Positions 1 through 8,208 of a stretch of DNA of 64,000 bases are shown piece by piece (positions within the stretch are counted from its first letter, which is position 1; the number at the start of each line of letters is the position of its first letter). A program made the position numbers and the translations under genes. The DNA is from Bradyrhizobium niftali (GTDB lineage Bacteria > Pseudomonadota > Alphaproteobacteria > Rhizobiales > Xanthobacteraceae). The DNA lies in the NCBI RefSeq assembly GCF_004571025.1, contig NZ_SPQT01000021.1, positions 1 to 64,000 of the forward strand, given 5' to 3'. The notes beneath the pieces were generated by a model, which saw nothing but the letters and a program-made list of their open reading frames with translations, made no database searches and was not told where the DNA came from.

Positions 1-2
1 AT

Positions 3-584
3 TTTTACGCTTGGCGCGACACGGGTAGATGGCAGGAGATCGTCGAAGCTTTGGTTCGGAAGGCGCGCCGGAAGCTTGGGCGAAAGCCCAGACCGACAGC
101 TGCCGTCATCGATAGCCAGACCGCCTCGACGACCGAGGCCGGCGGGCCACGCGGATTCGACGCCGGCAAGCGTCTCCATGGGCGCAAGCGCCATATCGTT
201 ACCGACACCAACGGTCTCTTGCTGGCTGCCTATGTTCATCCCGCCAACATTCAGGATGTCCATGGGGCCGTTCCCCTGTTGGAGATCTTGCGAGACCGCT
301 TCCCAAGGCTTGAGCATGTCTTTGCCGATCGGATTTATCGCGGCAAACAGCTCGTCAACGCACTCTCCAACTGCGGACCATGGACGATCGAGATCGTCGA
401 GCGACCGCTCGGGGTCAAAGGCTTCCAGCTCCTGCCCAGGCGCTGGGTCGTCGAGCGTACCTTTGCATGGTTCGGCAGATGTCGTCGCCTCTCCAAAGAC
501 TTCGAAGCCTCTGCCGCCACCGAGCTAGCCTGGTTGCTCGCCGCCCATCTGAGGCTCCTAACTCGCCGCTTGGCCAGACCCTGA
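3..584 (+). mobile_element. IS5-family transposase, 3' part (5' end cut by the window edge)
   Basis: This is the C-terminal part of a DDE transposase that would cut and paste its own insertion sequence. The frame is open back to base 3 (translation begins FYAWRDTGRWQEIVEAL), so the start lies outside the window. All three catalytic acidic residues are visible: Asp in AVIDSQT, Asp in HVFADRIYRG, and Glu in WVVERTFAWFGR, with the family spacing. The usual FADGGYAG motif reads FADRIYRG here, a possible sign of divergence. The stop codon is followed within about 30 bases by TGAGTCAGGCTCTC, which probably includes the right terminal inverted repeat; the left repeat is not available for comparison. 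The assignment to IS5 is confident; whether the element is complete cannot be seen. Confidence 0.85.
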
Positions 585-651
585 AAACGTCTACGCTTTT
601 TGAGTCAGGCTCTCAGGATGACGGGATAAGTGGAATTTGACGCAGTAGAAA

Positions 652-2196
652 CTATCGCATCATCATCCGCGCAATCGCTTCCCCAATCACCACCGTCGTG
701 AAGTGGGTGTTGGCGCGGCAATCCGACGGCATGATCGAGGCGTCGGCGACGCGCAAGCCCGCGATGCCCTTCACGGTGCCATCAGGGTTGACGACACCGC
801 CGGCGTCGTTGACGCCGCTCATGCGGCAGCTGCCGGCGGCGTGCTGGATGTCGCCGGTCTCATGGCGCAGCAGCGCGTCGAGCTCGTGGTCTGGCAGCGC
901 CGCGGCTTGCGGAAGCGTCAGATCGGTGTCGGTCAGCCTGATCCAGTCGGCAATGCCTGACAGCGCCGGCTGGGAGGTGATCACGGCCAGTCGCTTCACC
1001 GCATCCATCATGCGCAGCATGTCGCGGGGATCGGCCAGCATGTTCTCCTCGACAACGGGATCGATCGCGGGATCGGTCGAGGCCAGTTTAAGCGTGCCCC
1101 GCGAATAGGCGTTGAACAGTCCGGCGCCGATCGCGCCGGGCACGCCGATGCCGCGGTGGTTGAAGGCGATCAGGATCATGTCGCGCTTGCCGCCATTGGC
1201 GAACCCAGAGGAATAGGTCACGCAGCAATTGGTGTGGCGGGTGTCCGGATCGGTGGGACGCAGGTTTTCGTGGAGCTGGATCGTGGCGCGAAACAGCGGG
1301 TGGTCGAAGAAGTGGCGGCCGACCGGCAGATCGCGCTCGACCGCAATCCCCATCGCCTTCAACTCGTCGGCCGGTCCGATGCCCGAGCGCAGCAGGATCG
1401 CCGGGCTGTGGATCGCGCCGGCGCACAGCACGATCTGGCGCGCACCGATATCGCTCGTGCCCTGCCCCTCGATGTGAACGCGGACGCCGGTCGCCCGGCC
1501 GTCGCTGATCAGCACCCGATCGACCAGCGCATGACCGCGAATCTCCAGATTGGCGCGGCCGCGCGCGGGCTCGAGATACCCCTCATTGGTCGTGATGCGG
1601 CGGCTGTCGCGGCTGTTGATGGGGTAGCAGGCGACGCCCTCGCCATCAGGGCCGTTGACGTCGGCGCACCAGGGATAACCGCTCGCCAGCGCCGCATCGC
1701 GCAAGCCGCGATCGATCGGGCCCCATGTCTCGGGCGGCGCTCGATAGACCGGCAGCGGTCCGCCGCGTCCATGTCCCCCGGCGTCGCCGAATTCCATGTC
1801 GTCCTCGATCACCGAGAACAGCGGCATCACCTCTTTCGCCGACCAGCCGGTGCAGCCATTGGCCGCCCATTCGTCGAACGCATCAGCAACGCCGCGGATG
1901 GCGATCTGGCCGTTCATCATCGACGAGCCGCCCAGGCCCTTGCCGCGCCAGTAGAAGCGCGGCTCCTGCCCGGCCACGCGGCGCGTCAGGAGATCAGGCC
2001 ACTGCCATTTCTCCTGATACTCGCGCTTGTGGATGATCGGGATGGGATTCGGCGTCATCACCTCCCAGGGCGCATCAATGGCGCGCCAGTCGAGGCCCGC
2101 TTCGAGCAGCAGGACGCGACGTGCGGGATCCTCGGAGAGCCGTGCCGCAACAGCGGCGCCGGCGGAGCCGCCGCCGACAACAATGACATCGTACAT
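652..2196 (-). CDS. GMC-family FAD-dependent oxidoreductase (alcohol/choline dehydrogenase type)
   Basis: A 514-residue flavoprotein of the glucose-methanol-choline family, which oxidises alcohols to aldehydes or ketones. The N-terminus carries the ADP-binding motif VIVVGGGSAGAAVAARL, then LLLEAG and the GMC signature region GKGLGGSSMMNGQ. The C-terminus has the conserved active-site stretch HAAGSCRM and a final NTHFTTVVIGEAIA. I chose ATG 2196 over the TTG at 2211 because GAGAAG lies upstream at good spacing and the protein then begins directly with the nucleotide-binding strand. It starts 4 bases after the stop of the upstream solute-binding gene, so the two are probably co-transcribed. The substrate cannot be read from sequence. 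Confidence 0.9.
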   Translation of the reverse strand: MYDVIVVGGGSAGAAVAARLSEDPARRVLLLEAGLDWRAIDAPWEVMTPNPIPIIHKREYQEKWQWPDLLTRRVAGQEPRFYWRGKGLGGSSMMNGQIAIRGVADAFDEWAANGCTGWSAKEVMPLFSVIEDDMEFGDAGGHGRGGPLPVYRAPPETWGPIDRGLRDAALASGYPWCADVNGPDGEGVACYPINSRDSRRITTNEGYLEPARGRANLEIRGHALVDRVLISDGRATGVRVHIEGQGTSDIGARQIVLCAGAIHSPAILLRSGIGPADELKAMGIAVERDLPVGRHFFDHPLFRATIQLHENLRPTDPDTRHTNCCVTYSSGFANGGKRDMILIAFNHRGIGVPGAIGAGLFNAYSRGTLKLASTDPAIDPVVEENMLADPRDMLRMMDAVKRLAVITSQPALSGIADWIRLTDTDLTLPQAAALPDHELDALLRHETGDIQHAAGSCRMSGVNDAGGVVNPDGTVKGIAGLRVADASIMPSDCRANTHFTTVVIGEAIARMMMR

Positions 2197-2200
2197 CGTG

Positions 2201-3751
2201 TTACTTCTCAACGTTCCAGAACACCGGGATGGCGGACGGTATCAGATTGCGCAGCGCCGCGCGAGAAAGCGCCGGCTGGGCGAACTGGCCCCACGGAATC
2301 CCGGGCGCCTGATCGTACATCACCGTCTGAATCTCGGCCGCGATCTTCTTGCGATCCTCCTCGGCAGGCGCCTTGGCGAAGGCTTCCATGAGTGGTGTGA
2401 TGCGTGCATCGCATTGCCAGCCGGTGAAGTCGGCGCAATTGAAGGCGACCATGACGTTGGTCAGCGGCGAGCCGAGATCGAAGCCGCCGGCGTGAACGCC
2501 ATAGACGCTCCAGCCCTCCTTCTTGGCGCGGCGCGCCAGCACGCTCGCCCAATCCATCACCTGGAGATCGACGTTGAAGCCGGCTTGCTTCAGCCGTTCG
2601 GCCAGCACCTGCGCCGAGACGCGCGGGGCTTCGAGGTCGTTGGCCTCCATGACGACAACGGGCTCGCCGGCATATTTCGTCGCCTTCAGCGCGGCCTTCG
2701 CCGCTTCGATCGACGGCTTGGCGGCGGCTTCCGTGCCGGCCTTGCTGTCATAGGTGGTGCCGCAGGTGAAGAAGGTCGCGCAGGGCGTGGCGTATTTGGC
2801 ATCGAGACCGAGCGCATCCAGCACTTCGCGCTGGTCGACCAGCTTCCACAGCACGCGCCGGATCGCGGGATCGTCGAACGGTTTCGAAGCGGCGTTGAGG
2901 CGATAGGCCCCTGCGAACATGTTGCCGCCGGTGAAATTGACCAGCTTGACGCGGGGATTCTTTTCCAGCGTGGGCAGCAGATCGAACGGCGCGTATTGCA
3001 TGAAATCGACTTCGCCGGCCTGGAGCGCGGAAGCCGCGGTCGCACCGTCCGGGATGACGCGGATCTCGAGCGTGTCGACATTGACGCGCTTGCCACCGGC
3101 GAGGAAGTCGGCGGGCTCCGGCCGCGGCACATAGTCGGCGAATTTCTTCAGGATCATGCGGTCACCGGTGCGGTGATCCGCCTTGCTGTAGACGAACGGG
3201 CCGGAGCCGACGATCTCGGTGATGCGCTGGTCGCCGGGCGTCCTGGCGATGCGCTCGGGCATCATGAAGGCGACCGGGCTGACGGGGTTGCCGAGCGCGT
3301 CGATGACGAGGCCGGAGGGCTCCTTCAGCGTCAGCACGAACGTCTTGGCGTCCGTCGGCTCGAGCGAGGCCGTGATGGCGAAGATGCGGCGGCCGAGCGC
3401 ACTGCGGGTGCCCCAGCGGTGCAGCGATGCGACGCAATCGGCCGCCGTGACCGGCTGGCCGTCATGCCACTTCAAGCCGTCGCGCAGCGTGAAGCTGTAG
3501 GTCAAGCCGTCGGGCGAGACCTTCCAGTCCTGCACCATCTGCGGCTTGATCTCGCCCTTGGAATCCTTCGCGAACAGCGTGTCGAACACCATGTAGCCGA
3601 ACGTGCGCGAAATATAGGCCGTGGAAAAATGCGGATCGAGCGTGACGATCTCCGCCTCGAGCACCGCGACGAGATTACCCGCCGCATGCGCCGGCGCCGC
3701 CACCAGCGCCAGGGCGAACAGCGCCGGAATGAAAGACTTTGGTTTGAACAT
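2201..3751 (-). CDS. ABC transporter substrate-binding protein, family 5 (peptide/nickel type)
   Basis: A 516-residue periplasmic solute-binding protein of the DppA/OppA/NikA family. It starts with a clear Sec signal peptide (positively charged MFKPK, then a hydrophobic core, cleavage near AHA-AG). The mature protein shows family features: LDPHFSTAYISR near the start, the DGLTYSFTLRDGLKWHDG region, and the C-terminal VMYDQAPGIPWGQ. ATG 3751 was preferred to the upstream start at 3829 because it gives the signal peptide. It is upstream of, and almost contiguous with, the GMC oxidoreductase. No permease or ATPase genes are adjacent, so it is an orphan binding protein within this window. Ligand unknown; an oxidisable substrate shared with the GMC enzyme would fit but is inference. 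Confidence 0.9.
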   Translation of the reverse strand: MFKPKSFIPALFALALVAAPAHAAGNLVAVLEAEIVTLDPHFSTAYISRTFGYMVFDTLFAKDSKGEIKPQMVQDWKVSPDGLTYSFTLRDGLKWHDGQPVTAADCVASLHRWGTRSALGRRIFAITASLEPTDAKTFVLTLKEPSGLVIDALGNPVSPVAFMMPERIARTPGDQRITEIVGSGPFVYSKADHRTGDRMILKKFADYVPRPEPADFLAGGKRVNVDTLEIRVIPDGATAASALQAGEVDFMQYAPFDLLPTLEKNPRVKLVNFTGGNMFAGAYRLNAASKPFDDPAIRRVLWKLVDQREVLDALGLDAKYATPCATFFTCGTTYDSKAGTEAAAKPSIEAAKAALKATKYAGEPVVVMEANDLEAPRVSAQVLAERLKQAGFNVDLQVMDWASVLARRAKKEGWSVYGVHAGGFDLGSPLTNVMVAFNCADFTGWQCDARITPLMEAFAKAPAEEDRKKIAAEIQTVMYDQAPGIPWGQFAQPALSRAALRNLIPSAIPVFWNVEK

Positions 3752-3877
3752 TGGTGCCTTTTGCTGCTTCTTGAGAGTTCGTTTGCAGTCGAAGAAAAAG
3801 CAATGTTCGTGCCCGATCGACAGAGGCACTTATGCGCTCACGACTATCAGCCAAGCGTTTGCGCGCCACGCCGTCGG

Positions 3878-3935
3878 TGTCATCGCCCGGCTTGACCGGT
3901 CGATCCAGTATTCCAGAGACGGCTGAGGGATGCGG
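3878..3935. repeat. Dispersed repeat, single arm
   Basis: The stretch GTGTCATCGCCCGGCTTGAC, followed by CGGTCGATCCAGTATTCCAG, resembles one arm of a repeat family I know from Bradyrhizobium intergenic regions. Only one arm is obvious here. It lies upstream of the solute-binding gene and just before two complete palindromic repeats. Confidence 0.45.
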
Positions 3936-3961
3936 AACGGAGGAGCGATGCACTCGCCGCT

Positions 3962-4041
3962 CGTCATTGCGAGCGCAGCGAAGCAATCCAGACTGTCGCC
4001 GCGGAAAGATTCTGGATTGCTTCGCTGCGCTCGCAATGACG
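3962..4041. repeat. Perfect 31-bp inverted repeat (dispersed palindromic element)
   Basis: Bases 3962-3992 and 4011-4041 are exact reverse complements over 31 bp, separated by an 18-base loop. The arm begins CGTCATTGCGAGCGCAGCGA. The transcript would form a very stable hairpin. I recognise this sequence as a common intergenic repeat of Bradyrhizobium and relatives; it encodes nothing. It lies between two gene ends of opposite function (downstream of parC, upstream of the solute-binding gene). Confidence 0.9.
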
Positions 4042-4072
4042 ATGTAGAGGCGACGTCGCGCTACACTCCCTT

Positions 4073-4205
4073 GTGCCCCGGACGCAGCGCAACGCTACTT
4101 CAGCGGTGCGCTGCTGAGCCGGGGCCCATGTTTCCGAGCAGTCCGTGTGGCGTGGGTCCCGGCTCTGCGCAGCAACGCAAGGGCGTTGCAGCGCGTCCGG
4201 GACAC
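4073..4205. repeat. Long imperfect inverted repeat downstream of parC
   Basis: The outer arms are GTGCCCCGGACGCAGCGCAA at 4073 and a near-complement ending at 4205 (GCGTCCGGGACAC). Nested inner arms are GCTGAGCCGGGGCCCATG and TGGGTCCCGGCTCTGCGC. This is a second, different family of dispersed intergenic palindrome. It lies 10 bases beyond the parC stop and could also act as its transcription end. Confidence 0.8.
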
Positions 4206-4214
4206 GAGCCCGCC

Positions 4215-6470
4215 CTACCCGATCCCCCGGCCGAACTTGTTCGACTTCGGGAAACCCTTCGGCGGCAGGCGGCCGGCGTCGGCGCGGGTGCCCTGCCACT
4301 CGGCGAGCTCCTTCATGGTCGCGGAGAATTCGCGGCCCGCGGAGTCCTTCCAGGTCAGGCCAGCCTTGGCGTCGAACACGACGACGTCGGAGAGACCACC
4401 GTCCTTGTACTTCTGCAGGCGGACGCCGCGGCCGCGGGCCATCTCCGGGACCTGGTCGAGGGGGAACACCAGCATCTTGCGGTTCTCGCCGATGACCGCG
4501 ACGGTGTCGCCGACCACCTCGGTGACCGTGCGTGCCTCGTTCGGCATGTCGACGTTGAGGACCTGCTTGCCCTTCTTGGTGGTGCCGACGCAATCGTCCT
4601 CGTTGACGACAAAGCCCTGGCCCTCGTGGCTCGCGACCAGGAATTTGCGTCCACCCTTGTTGACGAACAGCGCGACGGGTGCCGCCTCCTGCTCGAGGTC
4701 GATGAACAGGCGGATCGGCTCGCCATGACCGCGCCCGCCCGGAAGTTTCGCGACATCGAGCGAGTAGAACTTGCCGTTGGTGGCGAACAGCAGCAGCTTC
4801 GACGTCGTCTCCGCGAAGAACGCGAAGCCGAGCTTGTCGTCCTGCTTGAAGGCAAGGCCCGAGAGATCCTCGACATGCCCCTTCATGGTGCGGATCCAGC
4901 CCTTGTCGGAGACGACGACCGTCACCGGCTCGCGCTCGACGAAGGCCTCCTCGATCGCGGCGAGATCGTGCTCGGGCGCATCGGCAAAGGTGGTGCGGCG
5001 CTTGCCGAGCGGCGTCTTCGGCCCGAACATGTCGCGGACCTTGCCGACCTGCTCGCCGACCTTCTTCCACTGCTCGGCTTCCGAGGCGAGCACCGCATTG
5101 ATGCCCTTGAGCTCGTTGCGCAGGTTCTTGTCCTCGGTGCGGATCTCCATTTCCTCGAGCTTGCGCAACGAGCGGAGCCGCATGTTGAGGATGGCTTCGG
5201 CCTGCACCTCGGTGAGCTTGAACGCCTTCATCAGCGCCGGCTTCGGCTCATCCTCGGTGCGGATGATCTTGATCACCTTGTCGATGTTCAGATAGGCGAT
5301 CAGGAAGCCGCCGAGAACTTCCAGCCGATGCTCGATCTGCGCCTTGCGGTAGTTGCTGCGCCGGATCAGGACGTCGCGCAGATGGTCGAGCCATTCACGC
5401 AGGCACTCCGCGAGCCCCACGACCTTGGGAATGCGGCCCTTGATCAGCACGTTGAGGTTCAGCGGAATCTTGTTTTCGAGCTCGGTCAGCCGGAACAGCG
5501 ATTCCATCATCAGCGCCGGATCGACGTTCTTCGACTTCGGCTCGATCACGATGCGGACGTCTTCGGCCGACTCGTCTCTGACGTCGCCGATCAGCGGCAG
5601 CTTCTTCTGGTCCTGGAGCTCGGCGATCTTCTCGATCAGGCGCGACTTCTGCACCAGGAAGGGAATCTCGGTGACGACGACGACCCAGGTGCCGCGTGCG
5701 CCCTCTTCCTGCTCCCACCTGGCGCGAACGCGGAACGAGCCGCGGCCGGTCGTGTAGGCTTCGGCGATCGCCTGCTTGGAATCGACGCAGATGCCGCCGG
5801 TCGGAAAGTCCGGGCCCTTGACCCATTTCAGCAGGGCCTTGGACTTCGCGTCGGGCTTCTCGATCAGGTGCAGCGCGGCGTCGCAGAGCTCGGCGGCGTT
5901 GTGCGGCGGGATCGAGGTCGCCATGCCGACCGCGATGCCCTGCGCGCCGTTGGCGAGCAGGTTCGGGAAGCCGCCGGGCAGGACGATCGGCTCCTTCGAC
6001 TGGCCGTCGTAATTGGGACGGAATTCAACGCCGTCCTCGTCGATGCCCTCGAGCAGAAGCCGCGCGACATCGGTCATGCGCGCTTCGGTGTAGCGGTAGG
6101 CGGCGGGGTTATCGCCGTCGATGTTGCCGAAATTGCCCTGGCCGTCGACCAGCGGATAGCGCGAGGAGAAATCCTGCGCGAGGCGAACCATGGCGTCGTA
6201 GATCGCCTGGTCGCCGTGCGGATGGAACGAGCCCATCACGTCGCCGACGATCTTGGCGGATTTCTTGAAGGCCGTGCCGGGGTCGAGCCTGAGCAGGCGC
6301 ATGCCGTAGAGGATGCGCCGGTGCACCGGCTTCAGGCCGTCGCGTGCGTCCGGCAGCGCACGGTGCATGATGGTGGAGAGCGCATAGGCGAGATAGCGCT
6401 CTTCCAGCGCCTCGCGCAGCGGCACCTCATGGATTTCGGCCGGTTCCGGCGGAATCAATCGTTTTCCCAT
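4215..6470 (-). CDS. parC: DNA topoisomerase IV subunit A
   Basis: A 751-residue type IIA topoisomerase subunit that cleaves and passes DNA, decatenating sister chromosomes together with ParE (not in this window). Family length is about 750. The 5Y-CAP region shows LSTIMHRALPDARDGLKPVHR (residues 31-51), MGSFHPHGDQAIYDAMV (79-95) and the catalytic tyrosine in AAYRYTEAR (Tyr127). The C-terminal half contains the six-bladed wheel used for DNA wrapping. The length and the absence of an obvious GyrA-box support ParC rather than GyrA, though the two are close. At the position matching E. coli ParC Ser80 in the quinolone region there is Gln (GDQ). The gene is last in the recO-side cluster. Confidence 0.92.
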   Translation of the reverse strand: MGKRLIPPEPAEIHEVPLREALEERYLAYALSTIMHRALPDARDGLKPVHRRILYGMRLLRLDPGTAFKKSAKIVGDVMGSFHPHGDQAIYDAMVRLAQDFSSRYPLVDGQGNFGNIDGDNPAAYRYTEARMTDVARLLLEGIDEDGVEFRPNYDGQSKEPIVLPGGFPNLLANGAQGIAVGMATSIPPHNAAELCDAALHLIEKPDAKSKALLKWVKGPDFPTGGICVDSKQAIAEAYTTGRGSFRVRARWEQEEGARGTWVVVVTEIPFLVQKSRLIEKIAELQDQKKLPLIGDVRDESAEDVRIVIEPKSKNVDPALMMESLFRLTELENKIPLNLNVLIKGRIPKVVGLAECLREWLDHLRDVLIRRSNYRKAQIEHRLEVLGGFLIAYLNIDKVIKIIRTEDEPKPALMKAFKLTEVQAEAILNMRLRSLRKLEEMEIRTEDKNLRNELKGINAVLASEAEQWKKVGEQVGKVRDMFGPKTPLGKRRTTFADAPEHDLAAIEEAFVEREPVTVVVSDKGWIRTMKGHVEDLSGLAFKQDDKLGFAFFAETTSKLLLFATNGKFYSLDVAKLPGGRGHGEPIRLFIDLEQEAAPVALFVNKGGRKFLVASHEGQGFVVNEDDCVGTTKKGKQVLNVDMPNEARTVTEVVGDTVAVIGENRKMLVFPLDQVPEMARGRGVRLQKYKDGGLSDVVVFDAKAGLTWKDSAGREFSATMKELAEWQGTRADAGRLPPKGFPKSNKFGRGIG

Positions 6471-6531
6471 GCCGCCCGGTTAAACCGTGGAAGCGAATCG
6501 GGCAAGGATGGAATGGTTCCCTGTGGGCGGC

Positions 6532-6816
6532 TTACTGCCCCGCCCAGCCGGCGGTCACGGTCTGGGTGGTCTGGGGGTGTTGAGCCTGTGTACTGGTCGG
6601 CGCGTTGGCCAAGCAGCGCCGGGCAGCCTCGATTTCCGCTTCCGTCGCGCCCTTGGACCGGGCCCATGCCTCTGCGGCTGCTGCCGAATATTTGGCCACG
6701 TAGAACCTGACGACCGTGCAGGAAGCGCGGCGAACCAGTCCTGTTTGCTCGCCTGCGAGGGCGTCCGGCGCCAGCGCAATCAGCGCTGCCGACACAATAA
6801 GTCCCTTGATCAGCAT
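6532..6816 (-). CDS. Small exported protein of unknown function
   Basis: A 94-residue protein with a clear signal peptide (MLIKGLIVSAALIALAPDALA, cleavage likely before GEQTG). The mature part is about 73 residues, with two cysteines (RRASCTVVRFYVAKYS and ARRCLANAP) that could form a disulfide, then an Ala-rich helix and a Gln/Thr-rich tail. GGGGA lies about 8 bases upstream of the ATG. It lies between recO and parC on the same strand. I do not recognise a named family. Confidence 0.75.
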   Translation of the reverse strand: MLIKGLIVSAALIALAPDALAGEQTGLVRRASCTVVRFYVAKYSAAAAEAWARSKGATEAEIEAARRCLANAPTSTQAQHPQTTQTVTAGWAGQ

Positions 6817-6916
6817 CAGGTTTATCCCCGGGTTGGAACCCCACGGCCCAATCCGGGAAACCCGGTTTGGTTCCGGGATATTTCATCTGATCAGGCAATA
6901 CAGAGCCGCGCCGACG

Positions 6917-7669
6917 TCATGGCGCCGAGATCGCCGCCCTCGCCTGCTGCCGCGTCAAGGCATTGATGAAGCCGGCCCGCGCGTCGGAATGGACCTGCCC
7001 GCGCGGCTCCAGCACGTGGCGCAGCAGAAACAATCCGGTCAGCCGAAAACCGTCCTGGAGATCCTGGTCGGTGAGTTCGCTCGCGGTTTCGCCCTGGCGC
7101 AGGAACGGCGGCAGGCGCAGCAGCCGGTCGCGCCATGGCTCGCCCGCGCCGCGCGACACCGCGCCGCCGGATTTCGGCGAAACGTAGATCAGGTCCGTGG
7201 TCTCCCCGGTCACCGCGCAATTGTCCAGCGCGAGCCCGAAGCCGAGCTCGGCGAGCATCGCCAGCTCGAAATGGATCACGTGGACGGCGGCGCTGCCGAT
7301 GTCGTCGAAATCGTCGAGCGAATGTTCGAGCAGCGCAAAGATTTCCTCGTGCGGATCGCGCTCGGGAAGGAGCCGCGCAATCGAGGCGAGATGGGTGACG
7401 CCGTAGACGCCGTGGGACGATGTCAGCAGCGTGGCCGCACGCAGCTTCAGGCCCTCGACCGCGTAGGTACCGAGATGCTCGTCGAGCCGCGCCCGCCACA
7501 CCGCGCTGACGCTGTTGCCCGGTTGCAGCAAGGGCCGCATCCGCGAGCCGGCACCGCCGCGGACGAGACCGAGATGGCGGCCGTGTTCGCGCGTCAGCAG
7601 CTCGACGATGGCGCTGCTCTCGCCATGCCGCCGCACCCCCAGCACGATGCCTTCGTCGGTCCATTCCAT
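6917..7669 (-). CDS. recO: DNA repair protein RecO
   Basis: A 250-residue recombination mediator that, with RecR and RecF, loads RecA on gapped single-stranded DNA. The N-terminal OB fold begins MEWTDEGIVLGVRRHGESSA and continues LTREHGRHLGLVRGGAGSR, typical of the family. The helical C-terminal part contains FELAMLAELGFGLALDNCAVTG, where most RecO proteins have the first cysteine of a zinc site; the remaining cysteines of that site are missing, as in many alphaproteobacteria. It follows era and a membrane-protein gene on the same strand and precedes parC, the usual order in this group. No convincing Shine-Dalgarno precedes the ATG. Confidence 0.93.
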   Translation of the reverse strand: MEWTDEGIVLGVRRHGESSAIVELLTREHGRHLGLVRGGAGSRMRPLLQPGNSVSAVWRARLDEHLGTYAVEGLKLRAATLLTSSHGVYGVTHLASIARLLPERDPHEEIFALLEHSLDDFDDIGSAAVHVIHFELAMLAELGFGLALDNCAVTGETTDLIYVSPKSGGAVSRGAGEPWRDRLLRLPPFLRQGETASELTDQDLQDGFRLTGLFLLRHVLEPRGQVHSDARAGFINALTRQQARAAISAP

Positions 7670-7695
7670 TTAAGGAAGTCTAGCATTTCGAGCGA

Positions 7696-7792
7696 CCGTA
7701 GGGTGGGCAAAGCGAAGCGTGCCCACCAATTTTGATCCCCCGCGATCGTGGTGGGCACGGCGCGCAAGGGCGCGCCTTTGCCCACCCTACGG
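7696..7792. repeat. Palindromic dispersed repeat between recO and the membrane-protein gene
   Basis: The left arm CCGTAGGGTGGGCAAAGCGA (from 7696) and the right arm ending CCTTTGCCCACCCTACGG (to 7792) are inverted copies, with inner arms GTGCCCACCA and TGGTGGGCAC. It is a third palindrome family in the window. Its position inside an otherwise tight gene cluster would put a strong hairpin in the era-recO transcript. Confidence 0.85.
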
Positions 7793-7806
7793 CACCGCGC
7801 AAAACC

Positions 7807-8187
7807 TCACGCGTTGAACCAGCCCTGCGCGTCGCCGCTGAACGAGAAATACAGGCCCATCGTCGTCAGCACGCAGGACACGATCTCGATGGCGCTGTCG
7901 AGCTCCATTCCCTTCTCGCCGATGATCTGGCCGAGCGAGATCACCGACAGCACCAGGGCTGCCGCCAGCACCCAGCGCGGCCAGTTCTTGCGCCAACGCG
8001 CCGCCAGCCAGACGAAATAGACCAGCAGCAGGATCATGCCGCCGGCGAGCAGCGTCGCCGTCATGATCATCTGCTCGGTCATCTCGGCATTGGGCGTGCG
8101 GTCCTGCACCGCCACCGACAGCGCATCCAACATCAACGACGCATAGAGCAGCGCTTCGAAGCGCCGGACGTTCGTGGGCACGCTCAT
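7807..8187 (-). CDS. Conserved membrane protein of unknown function
   Basis: A 126-residue protein with about three or four hydrophobic segments: MIMTATLLAGGMILLLVYFV, WVLAAALVLSVISLG, and IVSCVLTTMGLYFSFSG, plus a weaker N-terminal segment. The layout is typical of small inner-membrane proteins of unknown role. It lies between era and recO on the same strand. Nothing in it identifies a reaction. Confidence 0.75.
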   Translation of the reverse strand: MSVPTNVRRFEALLYASLMLDALSVAVQDRTPNAEMTEQMIMTATLLAGGMILLLVYFVWLAARWRKNWPRWVLAAALVLSVISLGQIIGEKGMELDSAIEIVSCVLTTMGLYFSFSGDAQGWFNA

Positions 8188-8208
8188 CGGATACCGATCT
8201 GTTCTTGC

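Noticed and set aside
3930..6710. A 926-residue plus-strand frame opposite parC
   Set aside because: Shadow of parC on the complementary strand, with no ribosome-binding site and running through two palindromic repeats.
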